From NCBI GenBank assembly GCA_019096195.1, contig JAGTXK010000005.1, forward strand, positions 248,001 to 312,000: a DNA stretch of 64,000 nucleotides, given 5' to 3'. Positions 28,051 through 40,085 of the stretch are shown here, in pieces. Every line of letters starts with the position of its first letter. Position 1 is the stretch's first letter. This DNA comes from Boletus sp. NGJ (lineage: Eukaryota; Basidiomycota; Agaricomycetes; Boletales; Boletaceae). The notes below the pieces were generated by a model that saw nothing but the letters and a program-made list of their open reading frames with translations, searched no databases and was not told where the DNA came from. The position numbers were made by a program, and so were the translations under genes.

Positions 28051-29780
28051 CGCTGACTTGTCGCGCTTGGTCCGTCCATGTCTCCTGTCGTGACCATTTG
28101 CTGACGTCCTATCCGCATCAGCCTTGAGAATGCACGTCGCCGTGAAAAAACACAAGTATTTGTGTAGGAATACGTGGAAGATGTATGCATGTACGGTATG
28201 AACAGGGCGTGGCGAGGATATGATCGCGGTTAGCATAATCCTTGTTCAATCCACGCAAGACCTCCACGATATCTGTTCTCCTTCTGAACGAGACTATCCA
28301 CTGTGTCTTGTCTCGACAGAGTGCGTGAACTTCTATCGCTGCCCGCAGGTACAGCCCCGCGTCGGAGGTCTCCAAGGCAGGCCTGTATTGCGCTTCTGCA
28401 CTGCATTCATCGTCCGCTGGAGCGAGTATGACTTTGACTCGTACGAAAGCCGCCCCGCAATGGATGTGCACCTCTCACGGAGTCGCCAGGCAAAGTGGGT
28501 CAACGACGGGAGTCGGGCGAAAAAAATTCCACCAAGTAGAGGAGCTTGACGCCTTACTTAAATTTCTCTGCTCGACAGAATCCTAAACAGGCTCCTCGAC
28601 TTTTCTTGCATTGGCGAGGAACAACCCTCGATGGTGTCGTATTTCACAACGATCGTGTGGGTAACTCTTTCAATTTCGCTCCTCGAGCATCAAACATATT
28701 CTTGCTTGGCTACTTGTGCTTTGCCGTGCTCCCAAGCGGGTGAACTCGGACATTTCGCTTGCTTAGTGCGTTCAAGTCGCGTCGAGGTGCTGGAAGGTGA
28801 GTGTCACAAGTTCTCTCCAAATGGAAGGACGGAATCTGGGAGAGAACCGACCAGGCAGGACTTTGTCCATTCACGACCGTGGCGTTTATAATTTCAGGTT
28901 GGCGCATGTATGACCCACCGGGATGGATGCTGCAGTGACCGATTCGCCTTTTCTCGCAGCCACAGTATTTTTTTTTTTTAAAAAAAAAAGGCTCAGACAA
29001 GGCTGCCCGGAGACCTGGTTGAAGCTTGAAGCTCCTTTATCACGGTACACCTTGCGTTTGAACACGTCGTGACTCATTTCCATTGCTGGACTCTCCAGAC
29101 ACCTACGCCCTCTTTCGATCCGTCACCCCCCCTTCCTCGTCCTAATTCCCCTGTCCTTGTCGCCGCGTTCTCATATTGGCGCTCTTCCTGACATCCACCA
29201 ACCCAGACATCCGTAGAGGCTACCCTCACACGACGCCAGACGCCACCAACGTCGCAGACGTCCCCCCCACTCCGAATCGTCCCCGCCAACAAAGATGTTC
29301 ACGCATCCGACCAGTCCCTCCTATAAGACAAGTACGATAACGGCCCACAGACGCCCACCCATGACCAGATTTAGGGATGACCGTCCCGTTCGCACATCGA
29401 TCATATGATAATATCTTTTTTTTTTTTTTTTTGCGGCTCAACCCAGCTGAGGATAGGGTTTGACGACGCGATCAGGATGAGCACAGTCTGACTGACTTGC
29501 CGTCTCGTGATCGATCGAAATGCATTGTTTTGTTCTCGTCGACCAGCGCCTTTCGTGTTCTCCCTCTGTCGAACAATTTCATCGCTATCTCGTTGACGAG
29601 CCTGAGGTCCGTGCGCCACTTTGTTCTCAATCGTCAGATAACGAAAGAGATCGTTCAGGGCCTTGATCCCTCCTTGCTACCAAGTAGCCTACAACAAAAC
29701 ATACAGCGCTCATCGATATACGACATCATAGGGTAACAAACAAACAGAATCCTCATTCAAGAAGTATGGTACAACCATCC
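28051..29780. other. Stretch of 1.7 kb without a confident gene
   Basis: Lies between CDC26 (plus) and the F-box gene (minus), which converge. A few open frames look semi-plausible, for example 28220-28549 plus and 28118-28471 minus, which overlap each other, and 29497-29736 plus. None could be linked by splice sites to a full protein or recognised. An A/T inverted run (T10 then A10) lies near 28972-28989 and a T17 run at 29416-29432. Confidence 0.4.
29416..29432 (+). repeat. T17 homopolymer
   Basis: Seventeen uninterrupted T residues, just beyond the 3' end of the convergent F-box gene. Length is likely to vary between strains or assemblies. Confidence 0.8.
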
Positions 29781-31436
29781 TCAGATTTCCAAAACGTCCT
29801 CATCCTCATCCTCCTTGGGTTTACCGGCACCAAGCCTTATTTTGACTTCCTCATCCACGTTTCCCCACGACTGTCTGATCGCGAGTACATTCACGGCCAC
29901 GTCTACATTCGTCTCGAACCGCATCCAAGCGAACAAGAGACGGGGTGAGAACCGAATCGCGACAAACACGTCCACCACACCGGCAACCATCTCCGGTCCC
30001 AACGGCGAATCGACGAGATTGACCCGTTCGAAATGTCGCGGCGGATAGGACACGTCCATGTCCTCTGGAACGTGGACAAAGGTCGGGGTGTCTAAAAGGA
30101 TGGAAAAACTGCGTAGCGCGGGGCACGTCCGGAGGAGTCGTACGAGTCCGTGGAGGGTGATTCCGCCGGGAGATCGCCAGCCTGAGTCGTGGTTGATGAG
30201 GAGCTCCTCGAGGTGTGGCCACGCGGACGCCAGCTCTACGAGGTCGTTGTCTGTCAGGCCTACAGCCTGGTTGAGGTTGATCTTCAAGGAACGGAGGTTA
30301 CCAAAGGTCATGCAAGGATATAAATCGTCATAAATCAGTGGGTAATTGTCCGACTCGACTTCACCACCAGCCAAAAGTCGACGGAAGAGGTAGTGTTGGC
30401 TCAGGATAGTGAGGTGGGTGAGGGTGTCTGACGAGCACGCGTCCCCAAGGGACGTTATGAACGACCGGAGGGTCTGTTTGGAAGGGGAGCCGGGAAATCT
30501 GACAGTGAGTTCCTTGATTGCAGGAAGTCGAGTACGAGCGAATAGGTTTGCAACGGACGACAACCACCCGGATGCTATCTCGCACCGCGAGAGGTTCGAG
30601 AAGACGAGGACAAAGTCAGAAGGGAGGATTCGGCCTGGTAATTCCTCGCTGAGTACGAACGAGAGGTGTGTCAGCGCAGACATGCAGGAGATGTGTAAAA
30701 TGGCCTCCGCGTCGAGGGCGACCTCGCGACACTCCAGGAACCGAATACTTGACCAACGGAGGACGTGATTGGAGATGATGTTGTCAAGCTCTACGTATTG
30801 GCGAGGCAAGTAAAGCCGAAACTTCTTTATATGTGGGCAGAGGTTCCCAGCGGAGTCAAGGATATTCCGATATTGAGAGGTATCTGCACGTCTGAAATCG
30901 AGATGGAGTACTCTCAACGGCCGGGCGGCAACGTGCACCAGGGGAAATGGCCTCCCATAGTTCCAGGACAGAAATCGGAGGTTGGGGAAGAGTGCGTCAG
31001 GGGAAGGACTGAAGAGCATCGTGATGGACTCCTCATCGAGACAAGCCTCCATGAGTATACAGTTGAGAAAGATCCAGACGCGACGGGCATAACTTCGAAG
31101 GGTGGCCCACTCAACATCGGTGAGCGGTCTTTTAAACGCATAGTGCTATGAAGGAGAGGGATAAGCATGTGTAGAGATGCAAGATCACAATCGTCTTACG
31201 CATCGTTTCTCTGAGTGAGTGGCATCGGGAACACAGCGTGCCAACGCTGATAAGTCGGGCAATTCTGACCAAAGAACGTCCAGGGCTGGTTCCTTGAAGG
31301 CTTGACATGTTCTGGCTAGCGCAGCTAGATCACTGGTATGGGGTAACCTCTCCTGAGCCCACTCCCAATTCTCCACAGGGGCAACGTGACCAAAGATATT
31401 GTAGAGGATCTCTGGGAGGTAAAGTGCGAGATGCAT
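29781..31436 (-). CDS. F-box / leucine-rich-repeat-like protein
   Basis: Two exons: 31436-31200 and 31145-29781, giving 533 aa in frame. The intron is 54 nt. The start MHLALYLPEILYNIFGHV begins directly with an F-box-like helix (LPEILxxIF), followed by LAALARTCQAFKEPALDVLW, the usual second and third helices that bind Skp1. After the splice comes YAFKRPLTDVEWATLRSYAR, a block common in the large Agaricomycete F-box family. The rest consists of irregular leucine-rich strands and helices (LRFLSWNYG, LRVLHLDF, LTHLSFVLS, LRSLKINLN, LEELLINHD, LRSFSILLD) that would form an LRR-type horseshoe. It ends in an acidic tail. F-box proteins recruit substrates to SCF ubiquitin ligases; the substrate here is unknown. 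The family is highly expanded in these fungi and poorly characterised. Confidence 0.85.
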
Positions 31437-33874
31437 GGGTGTAAAGACGTGAGCAGTCAGAGGTCGACATCGGAGTTGGACTCTTTTTACCTTTGATCCT
31501 TTACATGCATTGTCTGCCAATTTGGAACATGACAATCTTGAGCCGGGACAAGCTACTCATAGTGGCGCAGGAGATGCTCCGAAACTGCATTAAGTAAGGT
31601 TGTGAGGCCCGACCCTCTGAGAATACAACCCTTGCATTTCGTGTTATACGTGGGGGTCCTCGACGAAAGTCTGCGCAAAAGCAGACATGTTTTCCGTCTG
31701 CAAAACAGCCCGAGTGGCGGGCCGCGATTTGACCGGCTGACTAAGCTAGCTTCACCGCTCTCAGTCCACGAACGCATAGATCCCTACTGAGTTGATTTTT
31801 TTGCATGTGAATTCATGTCCAAAACATGATTTGGAACCAAAATCTTCCACGGATATATTACTACCGCGCAGGCTCCATCCAACACGGAACCTTGCTAGCG
31901 AAAATGTCATGCACATGTCCATTTCGTTCGTACACAGCATGCCCAGGGGCCAGCAGAACACGCGGGAAAAAAAAAAAAAAAAAAAAAAAGTTGAAACCGC
32001 TACACGCTCAGGGGCTTGGGCAGTGAGCGCTTGATCATGAACGGCTTAGTTGATCAAGCTAGATTTGTGATTGGATGACCGATGTGTGTCTTACACGGTC
32101 GAGCTTCAATATCGGGGGTCGCTGCACCCTCGTAAGACATACAAACGATCAAAAAGGTTTTCGAGCCCGGGGACGCGTTTCGTAGGTATATACGTCCAAT
32201 GTCACACATGTATGTATACCCGCTTGGGGGGGAACTCTTCGGAAACGGGGGTCGTTCCTTGGTGCCACTCGCACGCAACGCTTTGGGAAAGGGGGACAAT
32301 GGAGAAGGCACGGCAAATGTAACTTGAGAATATTTTTGAGGGGCGGGTCGGAGAGAGCCGGTCCATGTGATGCTGTGGTCCCGGGAAAGTGTAATTGCTG
32401 TAAAGTTTGTTTGATCTAGGGTCCGATGCGCGTAGATAGGCTTGTGTCCAGGGTGGCGTCGATGGCGATACTGTGCATCTTTCATAGGACATGTGCATGA
32501 GGGACTCGACACTGTCGAAGCGAGACATGGACCTGATCATACTAACCCTCGTGTTGGGGCTCGATCCCCCCTCCGATGGAACACAAGCGATGTAGTAGCG
32601 CCCAGCCCGTGTCGACAGGGTACATACCTCTGAAACGCGTGTCACCGGCCGAACAAAGCAACGTCGTACAGCCCCAGCCCTGTAACCTTCTTTTTTTTTT
32701 TTGCTCTATTGTCCGCCTTATCTGGACACGTCCAGAAGAGCCAAGTCATCCATTCATTACCAGGCCCCCCTCGAGCGCGTGACAAGTCCGAGGGGAAACG
32801 AGTCACGATTGAGATGAGCATGAATGTTCGAACCCCTCGGCCTCGTGAAAGTTTCCAGTTTGACGATACCTGGTCATATGATATTCATTCACGGACGCGG
32901 TTCTTACCGGATAGCCCTCACATTGCAAAGCTTAGTTTCTGAAACGTAATTACATTGGCTACAGGTACACTTCATGAGGAACAATTCAATGCGATGATCA
33001 AAAAAGAAAACAAAAAAGCATGCCAGCGCTATTTAATGAAACCAGTTCGGCGTGAAAAGTGTTAGAGGGAAAATTGAAGCTTCCCAAGGTAATAATAGAT
33101 CAATCACCTGTATGGAGAAGAAAATGTATGATGTGGTATGAATAGAAAACCCAGGCGCGATAAGTGTCAAGGAATCATCGAGAAATGAAGAATGGGAATG
33201 GAGTTGGAGTTGCAAAAAGATCAACGAGATGCGGATGGTGAGAGGTGATAACTGAGGTATGAAATAAGTCCAAGGGTAAAGAAGCATTAAAGGTTCGGGA
33301 CAATAGGTGATGTGAAGCATGTCTTTAGAGTGATGAAATTCAGGAGACAATGCGCCGAGGTTAGATGAAAGACCAAGTCGCCGATGCAAAGACACGCGAC
33401 GTGGCGGTGAAATACCGTGTAGATGACCTCGGGCAAGCGACAGCAGAGAGAAAACAATACGGTCGATCAAAACTATGCACACTGAAAGCAAACCGATGAG
33501 ATAACATAATGGATAAAGCGGCGGGCCCTTGAGGTCCAGCAAGACATTAAGATCGTGAGATGAAACGGATGTTGAGCAGGTCGATTTTTGGACGCCGGCT
33601 ACTCAGTTCATGAAGGCCCAGGACTGGACGGAGTCTTCCACCTGCGAAGGAGGCATGGCGAAGGGTGGCTTCCAGCTACCCGCCACCCGACGCGTCGACG
33701 CGTTGATTGCACCGGCGGGGCGGTACGTACGAGGTACCAGAAACATCGGTTGGCGTGTTCGTCATCTGAGTGAAGATGGGCATTGCCACTGCATGCTGAG
33801 CACTCTGGAAGCGCACCTGCTGCGGAGCGACTGTAGTAGGGAGAGAGGGAGGGGACACGGTAGTAGTGTCCTCG
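31437..33874. other. Intergenic, 2.4 kb
   Basis: Contains the promoter of the F-box gene at its left and the 3' flank of the HMG-box gene at its right. Open frames of up to 169 codons (33033-33542 minus) lack motifs and look like composition effects. An A23 run lies at 31967-31989. On the minus strand, 33676-33874 has an open frame with coding-like Ser/Thr/Pro composition directly after the HMG-box stop, discussed as a finding. Confidence 0.4.
31967..31989 (+). repeat. A23 homopolymer
   Basis: Twenty-three A residues in a row. It could be the trace of a poly(A) retroposed end, but I see no coding remnant or flanking target-site duplication, so it is reported only as a homopolymer. Confidence 0.85.
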
Positions 33875-35315
33875 TCAGTGCCTCCCGCAGCTTCGAAAGT
33901 TGAAGTAGTGCATCATATCCTGCGTAAAAACGCTAGACTGGCGCTGCTGAGTAGTCGTGTACGCCTGAACATCGGGAATATTGGGAGTATGGAAGAGGGA
34001 CTGAAGGTCGTCCTGGACGGATGAAGTGACTGCAGCAGAGCTCGAGCTACTTCTCGCTAAGGAATCCATCTGCTTTTGAAATTCAGCAAGGTCAAAGTCG
34101 GCAAACAGTTGCTCGTTGTAATCAACTGTTGAGGCCGGGGGACCCATGGCGATCTCCAACTCGCCCTGGGGTTGAGCCGTGAGGTTAGAAGATTCGACAC
34201 TCGCCACATTGAAGACACCGTTTTCGTCCGTCGTTGAGAGCATCCCTAACGATGAGCTGCGGTGGAGACGTCGCGGGAACTGAGCAAAGTTCTGCGTTTG
34301 GTTAACTGGAATATCGAATTGTACAACCTCCTAAAAGTGTGTTTAGAGAGCGCAGAGATTCATTAATTCCATGGAAGCTCACATTAGAATTGTGAAAGTC
34401 AAGACCTGATAACCGAGTGGGAATATTATTCCACACTTGCGCTGCTGGCACGACTTTGTTCTCGGCTGATGGGAGTTGTACATGAGGTGAGCCCAAAGGT
34501 AATCCAATTGGGGCAGACGACTGAAAGAGGAGTGTTGGAAGTGATTGGGCCGCATAAGGATTAGGAGACGGTTGGTGGGAGCTAGGGAAAGACGAAAAGT
34601 ACATTGGATTGGGAGGGAGCTGCGAGGAATAGGAGGATGCCTGTGATTCAGAGCTAGGCGATGTTCGAACAGACGAGCTCGACGAGGACGAAGTCACGTT
34701 TGCCTCTGGATAAGGTTGTACCTCGGGTGACTCGGAACTCTCACACGAGGGAGGCGATGGTGCGGCGGACATTGGAGGAGAGGGACCGCCAGGACCATAG
34801 TGTGTTTCAGGTAAATAGTGCGCGTAGGGGTATGGCAAGGCCGTGTTGGGTTGATAACCAGGAAGAAAATATGGCTGGGGCATGTAGAACACGGGAGGAG
34901 GAGGCGGGATAGCGGCAGTCGCGTTCGTTTCCGCGTCCACGTCTGCGGCTGGTGGTGTGGCGTCGCGAGCTTTGGACTTTTTCGCGCGGCAGCTTTGTTT
35001 GCGGGCCTCCTTGTCTCGCATCTTCTCTTCCTTCCTCTTGGGTGAGTAATGGTAATCGGGGTATAGCTGTTGATGCTCCGCCTTCTTGCCTTCCGCCATA
35101 CGCTCGAAATGTCGCTTGACATGCTCCGCTTCGTTCTTCCACATAACGGAGATCCTTTTGGAGACGACCGCTTGAGACATTCGTTCGTTGGTCAGGCGGA
35201 GCATTTTGAACCTGGAGGAACGATACAAGATCCATGCATTTGGGGGCCGTGGGGGCTGAACTCTGTAATCGCGACGGCGAGAAGAGCCCTCGGTAGGGGA
35301 ACGATCTCGAGCCAT
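33875..35315 (-). CDS. HMG-box transcription factor (MATA-HMG type)
   Basis: Two exons: 35315-34383 and 34330-33875 (intron 52 nt), 462 aa in frame. The ATG at 35315 (MARDRSPTEGS) places the HMG box near the N-terminus, as usual. The box spans about residues 19-90: PPRPPNAWILYRSSRFKMLR, MSQAVVSKRISVMWKNE, and QLYPDYHYSPKRKEEK. This is the sequence-specific class (MAT, SOX, Ste11, Prf1 type) rather than the abundant non-specific HMGB class, because it has the RPPNAWILYR start and the YPDY-x-Y-x-PKRK end. A basic region follows. The remainder is Pro/Ser/Tyr-rich and probably an activation domain. Members control mating, nutrient response and fruiting in basidiomycetes. No homeodomain or pheromone gene lies nearby, so this is not evidence of a mating-type locus. 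A coding-like frame continues past the stop (see findings). Confidence 0.88.
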
Positions 35316-36881
35316 GTGATGGGAATGAGATGGGAGATAGCAGGGGGCGAGGGGGAGAAGGGGAAGATATAAGTGGTTTGGGAAGAAAGACGCGTCGATG
35401 AAATAGAGCGGGAAAAAAGGCAGGCGCTGGGAGACCCGTTTTAGTAGGTCCGTGTGGGTCCACCTTGTTGTGGGTCTGTTTGCTCTGTCCGTCTCTCTGT
35501 CAGCCCAGCTTTTATCTTCCTTTCCACAACGGCCAAAGCTACGGTCCACGAGCAATAGAGTGCACCACTCACCGAGCATACCGCCATCGTTTCCGCGCTA
35601 CAATAGAACACGCCTGACACCTGCCAAGGGTCAAAGCACCAAGCCAACACTGCTCGGTCCTTCACGAAGTCACAGCACCGCCGGTCCCGGGCGTCCTCCA
35701 CAGTGTGTCGCGTAGTCACAGTCACCCCTGCAACGTGGAGGTGGTCAAGAGCAAAGCAAGTACCGGGTGCCTGGCCTGGGAATTTTATTCAGTCCCTTTA
35801 GCCTTTCCCAGACGTTCAGGATGTTCTACTGTGAAACATTATTCTCTTGACGATGCGTCCTTCTGCAACCTCGTAGCACTGACGCTTTGTCTGTGAAAGT
35901 AACGACCATCCATCTACTCTCAACTCGACTTGTTCGATCTTGTCCAGCGCTTCAGATCCCCCGCCAATATCTTCGCATGTGCGTGATTCCACAGAAAGGG
36001 GCCAACAGCAAAAGAGTCCACAGTATCGGCAAATAAATGTCACGTATATTCGAAAGGGTCCGGTCCGTGTTCCACCTTTATCGAGATCATAAGTTGCCGG
36101 GCAGAACACTGCCCCGTGGATGGACGATGGATCCGCCGACCCATCACATCCATTTAGGGCACATATCGTACCCAATCATTGCGGGTCTCGTACTAGTCTC
36201 GCAGTAGGTCTTTGGTTTGGGATGTCGACCGATGGATGCCCTCACATTCAACGTGGGGTTCGTCGAGTGTCACTATCTCTATTCAACATAGTCGCGACGT
36301 GGGTCATTGATCTATCAACTTGGACTAGCCTCTCGTGGACCCGTATCCAACATGATCCAAGCAGGGTTGTCTTGCCGATAAATATCAATATCCTTGCTGT
36401 CTTGTTCTCATAAGGTCTGGCACATTTACTGATACCGCTCTATTCTAATATGGCTTTGACTCGGTAAACGTCCCGGTTTGGGTGTGGGGCCTCTGGAATA
36501 CAGTCCAGAACTAGATCCAGAACCTCGTATCTCTCCTCAGTACGGGGAAGATCAAGGGAAGATACTACAACTTGCCCAACTGCCAGTTGTACTACTGCAG
36601 GTGATGCGTTCAGTCCCATGCCTCATGCAATTGTAACTCTGATGGGATCACGCCCGGTGGCATCAGCGTTACTGAAACGACTCCAGAGTTACACGGTGCC
36701 CGTCATCGTGCGTCCAATGACATCCCGCATAAATATTAAAGTCCCCCTCGAAGGATGTCGGTGACTAAACTATAATTTGCGGAGGTACTACTTATAGGTA
36801 CGACGACCTGAACTTTATCGTCACTTTGCTGCTAGTGTGTGACATCGTAGGCTTCAAACCCCAAAATTCGTTTCCCCTATC
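35316..36881. other. Intergenic, 1.6 kb, between the HMG-box gene and the hydroxylase array
   Basis: Holds the HMG-box promoter. From about 36400 the sequence begins to resemble the flanks of the array units, including the box TGACTAAACTATA at 36762-36774. No gene recognised. Confidence 0.45.
36762..36774 (+). promoter_or_regulatory. Upstream box TGACTAAACTATA of array unit A
   Basis: Found 120 bp before the unit's ATG. The same 13-mer occurs before units B (37928-37940) and C (40827-40839). Unit E has TGACTAAACTGGA at 46638-46650, and unit D has a degenerate GCTAACTATAG near 43855. The core TGACTAA resembles AP-1/Yap1-type bZIP sites. Conservation may simply reflect recent duplication. Confidence 0.5.
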
Positions 36882-37393
36882 ATGACGGCTTCTGCTGCAC
36901 CTGTACTCGCGGTAAGCCTCTCTGGCTTGTGGCAGGATCGACAAGGCTAACGTGGGCGCGCGGTGTACGCAGACTGCATTTTCCATGCAGGCTTCGTCTC
37001 ACCTTATTTCTCAGTGATCAGTCATTCCGGGGGCCAAGGTCTAAACACATGTGTCCAAGACTATTTCTGAATGACATGCGCGACGGCGTCATCTCGATAG
37101 TACAACCTAGCTTGGAAACTCGCCCTGGTCCACAAAGGTCTATCCCCTGCCATCCTCCTGGAATCCTACACCCCACCACCGGGATCCTTCACAAGACACT
37201 CGGAGAGAAGACGGTCGAGCGTGATGAGCGGATGAACATGCCCGGGGTTAGTCGTGGCGCGAAGATGGAGACAAGGCTGATCGACGTGTTCAGCCCGACC
37301 TATCACATGGTGCTCGTGCTCATTGCGGATGCGGCGTCCTCGACAGATGTCCTCGAGGCATTGAGGTATTGTGGTGGCATACTTTCCATCTAG
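36882..37393 (+). pseudogene. Fragment of the FAD hydroxylase (array unit A), internally deleted
   Basis: The unit keeps exon 1 (36882-36911, MTASAAPVLA plus its GTAAGC donor). About 60 bp later it resumes near exons 9-10 (FAD motif region, CCGGGGGCCAAGGTCTAAAC at 37028-37047) and then carries part of the last exon, ending with KMETRLIDVFSP and VLEALRYCGGILSI. All of exons 2-8 (the FAD-binding Gly motif, substrate domain and DG motif) and part of the C-terminal domain are missing. It is too incomplete to act as a hydroxylase. It marks the left end of the array. Confidence 0.8.
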
Positions 37394-38052
37394 GATTCGA
37401 TGACCGTGAGCTCCTTTAATAATTGTTCGGGTTTGCTGTATAGTATCGTTTTTTGTTGTTTTATAGAGCAAGTACTACTTAGTACTACTTGTACTTGGGT
37501 ACAAGAACTGACGAAAGCGTTCTCCGAACAAGTTGGTCCGAGAATGATGATGTCATCGTCGAGCTAATTCGGTCAACCCGGCTGACCTAAGGACACTGGC
37601 ACGGTAGTAAAAGCACATTCAAGGACTAGTACCCACTCGGGCTGATCCATCATATTTGCCTTGGGGGCAAGCCTGACGGTCATACTCAATCATCGCGACT
37701 CTCGAGTCGTAGTTTTATCTTTGGTTTGGGATGGCAACCGAGTAGTCTGTTCGCCGAATCGGCGTGCAGGTGACGCACTCAAGTTCAATTGCAGTCATTA
37801 TAAATTTATAACCAGGTATGCTCAATGCAACTTTCAATTCTCATGACATCGATAATGCCACAGGCCATCTTCACCGTGCGTTCAATGAAAGAACGGCCCG
37901 CATAATGTCCCCCTTGGAGGATGTTTGTGACTAAACTATAGACTCGGGAAGTACTCCTTATACTGGGTGCGATAACCCAAAGCATCGTCACTTTGTTGTG
38001 CGTGTGCAATGTGGTCAACTTCACACCCCCCGCCAACTCGTTGCGCACTATC
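37394..38052. other. Spacer between array units A and B
   Basis: No gene. Contains a small direct repeat (AGTACTACTT twice, near 37470-37490) and the TGACTAAACTATA box at 37928-37940. Confidence 0.5.
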
Positions 38053-40085
38053 ATGAAGGCTTCTGCTGCACCTGTACTCGTAGTAAGCTTCTCGAGGTCA
38101 CTCGGGCTTTTGGTGGGATCGACAAAGCTAACATGCATGCGTGGTCCGTCGAGGCTCGTCGCTGCCCTCACACTGTTGCAGAATTATATCCCCGTTCATA
38201 TCATCGACAGGGAACCCCACTACCCTATCGGCCAGCGCGGTAGCAGACTTTGGGTAAGCCCCGATAGAACTTTGAGTCACATGCCTATATCCGCTAACAG
38301 ACAGTTTGGCCCCTAGCCCCGTACCTTTGAAGTATTCCACTTTCTTCGCGCACACGAGATTCATCAAAGGGCTACGCCAGTGCTCCCTATACGGGAATAC
38401 AAGCCTGGCACCCTCGAACCTACCAAGACCTTCTCGATATTCACTCACAACGATCCAACACCATCGGTTCCTTAGGTAAGTGTACATCAACTTTCTTGTG
38501 ACTATGACCAACTCCGTATGTTCTGTAGAATAACCCGATGTTCCTCGGTCAACCACCGCTAGAGGGTATCCTACGTTCTCACCTTAAAAAGTGTGGCTGT
38601 TCGATCGAGCTGGGAATTGAACTCCAATCGTTGAAAACGATGGAGATGGAGAGCGAGTACTCGCAAAGTTGGTCAAGAGGAAGGACGGCGAAGAGATCAA
38701 CATTCGAGGTATCATGTCTTATTGGCGCAGATGGTGCTAAAGGTGTGTGACTTCTATGGAACAGTCCTTTCGTGACGCGCGACGAGTCATGTTGTCTGGT
38801 AGGCGTCACTAGGAAACAACTTGGATTGACGTTCCTCGGCGAAACCAGGCAGGATTTTCACTCTGTCGTGGGAGAGAGGTCGAAGGCGTCGAGAGAGAAA
38901 AGTACGCGCGGTTTCTTGTCTATACAATATATGATATGAGACGATTCACTGAAACTGCATCCAGCACTGGCACTTCTTTGGCGACAGATCGTCCAGCTTG
39001 TGAGCATCAATCTCTCAGTGTTCTTTTGTATCTAATCTTCGCACAGCTTTATGCTTCGCCCATCGGATGAGATAGCTCCGGATGGTTTCCAGTTCTTGAT
39101 GACCTTGAAAGAATATGATCCGAAACAGCCGATTGCCGATGGGAAATTGTTGCTTAAATGCATAGCCGAACTGGATGGGACACGAAATTAATGTTAGAAA
39201 GATTGTCTTCCTGTCAGAGTACCGGTAAACTATACTGTAAGGACATGTCCGCTGATCCTATATAAGTCGAGACAGGCCCAACGTCAGGATGGTCGACAAG
39301 TTTGGTGTTGGTCGAGTTCTTATTATTGGCGGTGAGACAATCATGTATCTTTCCTCCTTCACTCATTGACATGCAACCTTCTGTAGACGCAGCCCAGTGC
39401 AGACCGCACTTTCCGCACAGGCTTCGTTCAACCTTTCTTCTCAGTGTTCATAGTCCTACCGGAGGCCAAGGTCTAAATACATGTGTCCAAGATGCTGTAG
39501 GTATTGTCCACAAAGGTCTTTCCTCAACTACCCCCCTCGACTCCTACACCACCCGGATCCTCGACCCAGATACTCGAAAACGCAGACGATCGAGAACTTC
39601 ACGAGGCACGCAGGTATGAACGTGCTAAGTGTGAATTATTGGACAAGTCCAATTATTCTGGACGAGTTTACGCATGCCGAACCCGTGCATGCGTATAGAG
39701 TATTGGAGGAGGGGGTGTTGGTGGCGGGTGATAGGGCACCGGATGCTACGGGGTTGCTCATGGCTGTCGATGGAGCGGAGACGGAGACGAGGCTGTTCGA
39801 CGTATTCATTCCGGAGGCGGCGTCATCGACCGATGTCCTCGAGGCGTTGAACAGGTATCCAGGGGACGTGATGCGGTCGATGATCGTCCTTCCGCAGGTT
39901 CGGAGGTGACGACTGTAGCACAGGCGGACGTGGTCATCGACCGGGGTAGGCATGCTTATCAGGGGTACTTGGCGGCGAAGGGAGAGAAAATGGTCATGGT
40001 CAGACCTGATGGTGTCGTGGGTGCCATCGTGCGGGGCGTGGAGGGGGTGGGAGCATACCTTTCCAGGGTTTTCAACCGACCGTGA
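38053..40085 (+). pseudogene. FAD-dependent hydroxylase, broken copy (array unit B)
   Basis: Same exon order as the intact units D and E, from ATG 38053 to a stop at 40083-40085. It is damaged in several places. The start of exon 2, including the whole GGGPSG FAD-binding loop, is missing. The last codon of exon 3 has become TAG (38473-38475). Exon 4 has extra and missing bases around 38635-38720. Exon 10 and the start of exon 11 are rearranged around 39490-39600. The C-terminal half of exon 11 still reads well (DEFTHAEPVHAYRVLEEGVL). Loss of the FAD loop makes activity very unlikely. Part of the last exon is still open and could be misannotated as a short gene. Confidence 0.82.

Noticed and set aside
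28118-28549. Overlapping open frames on both strands next to CDC26
   Set aside because: They conflict with each other, have no recognisable motif and cannot be extended through splice sites.
31967-31989. A23 run as the tail of a retroposed element
   Set aside because: No reverse transcriptase motif, gene remnant or target-site duplication found around it.
32541-32600. Possible tRNA because of a GGGCTCGATCCCCC-like segment
   Set aside because: No matching acceptor stem, D-arm or anticodon arm could be drawn around it.
33875-35315. HMG-box gene as part of a mating-type locus
   Set aside because: No homeodomain, pheromone precursor, receptor or STE genes in the window; MATA-type HMG boxes are common outside mating loci in basidiomycetes.
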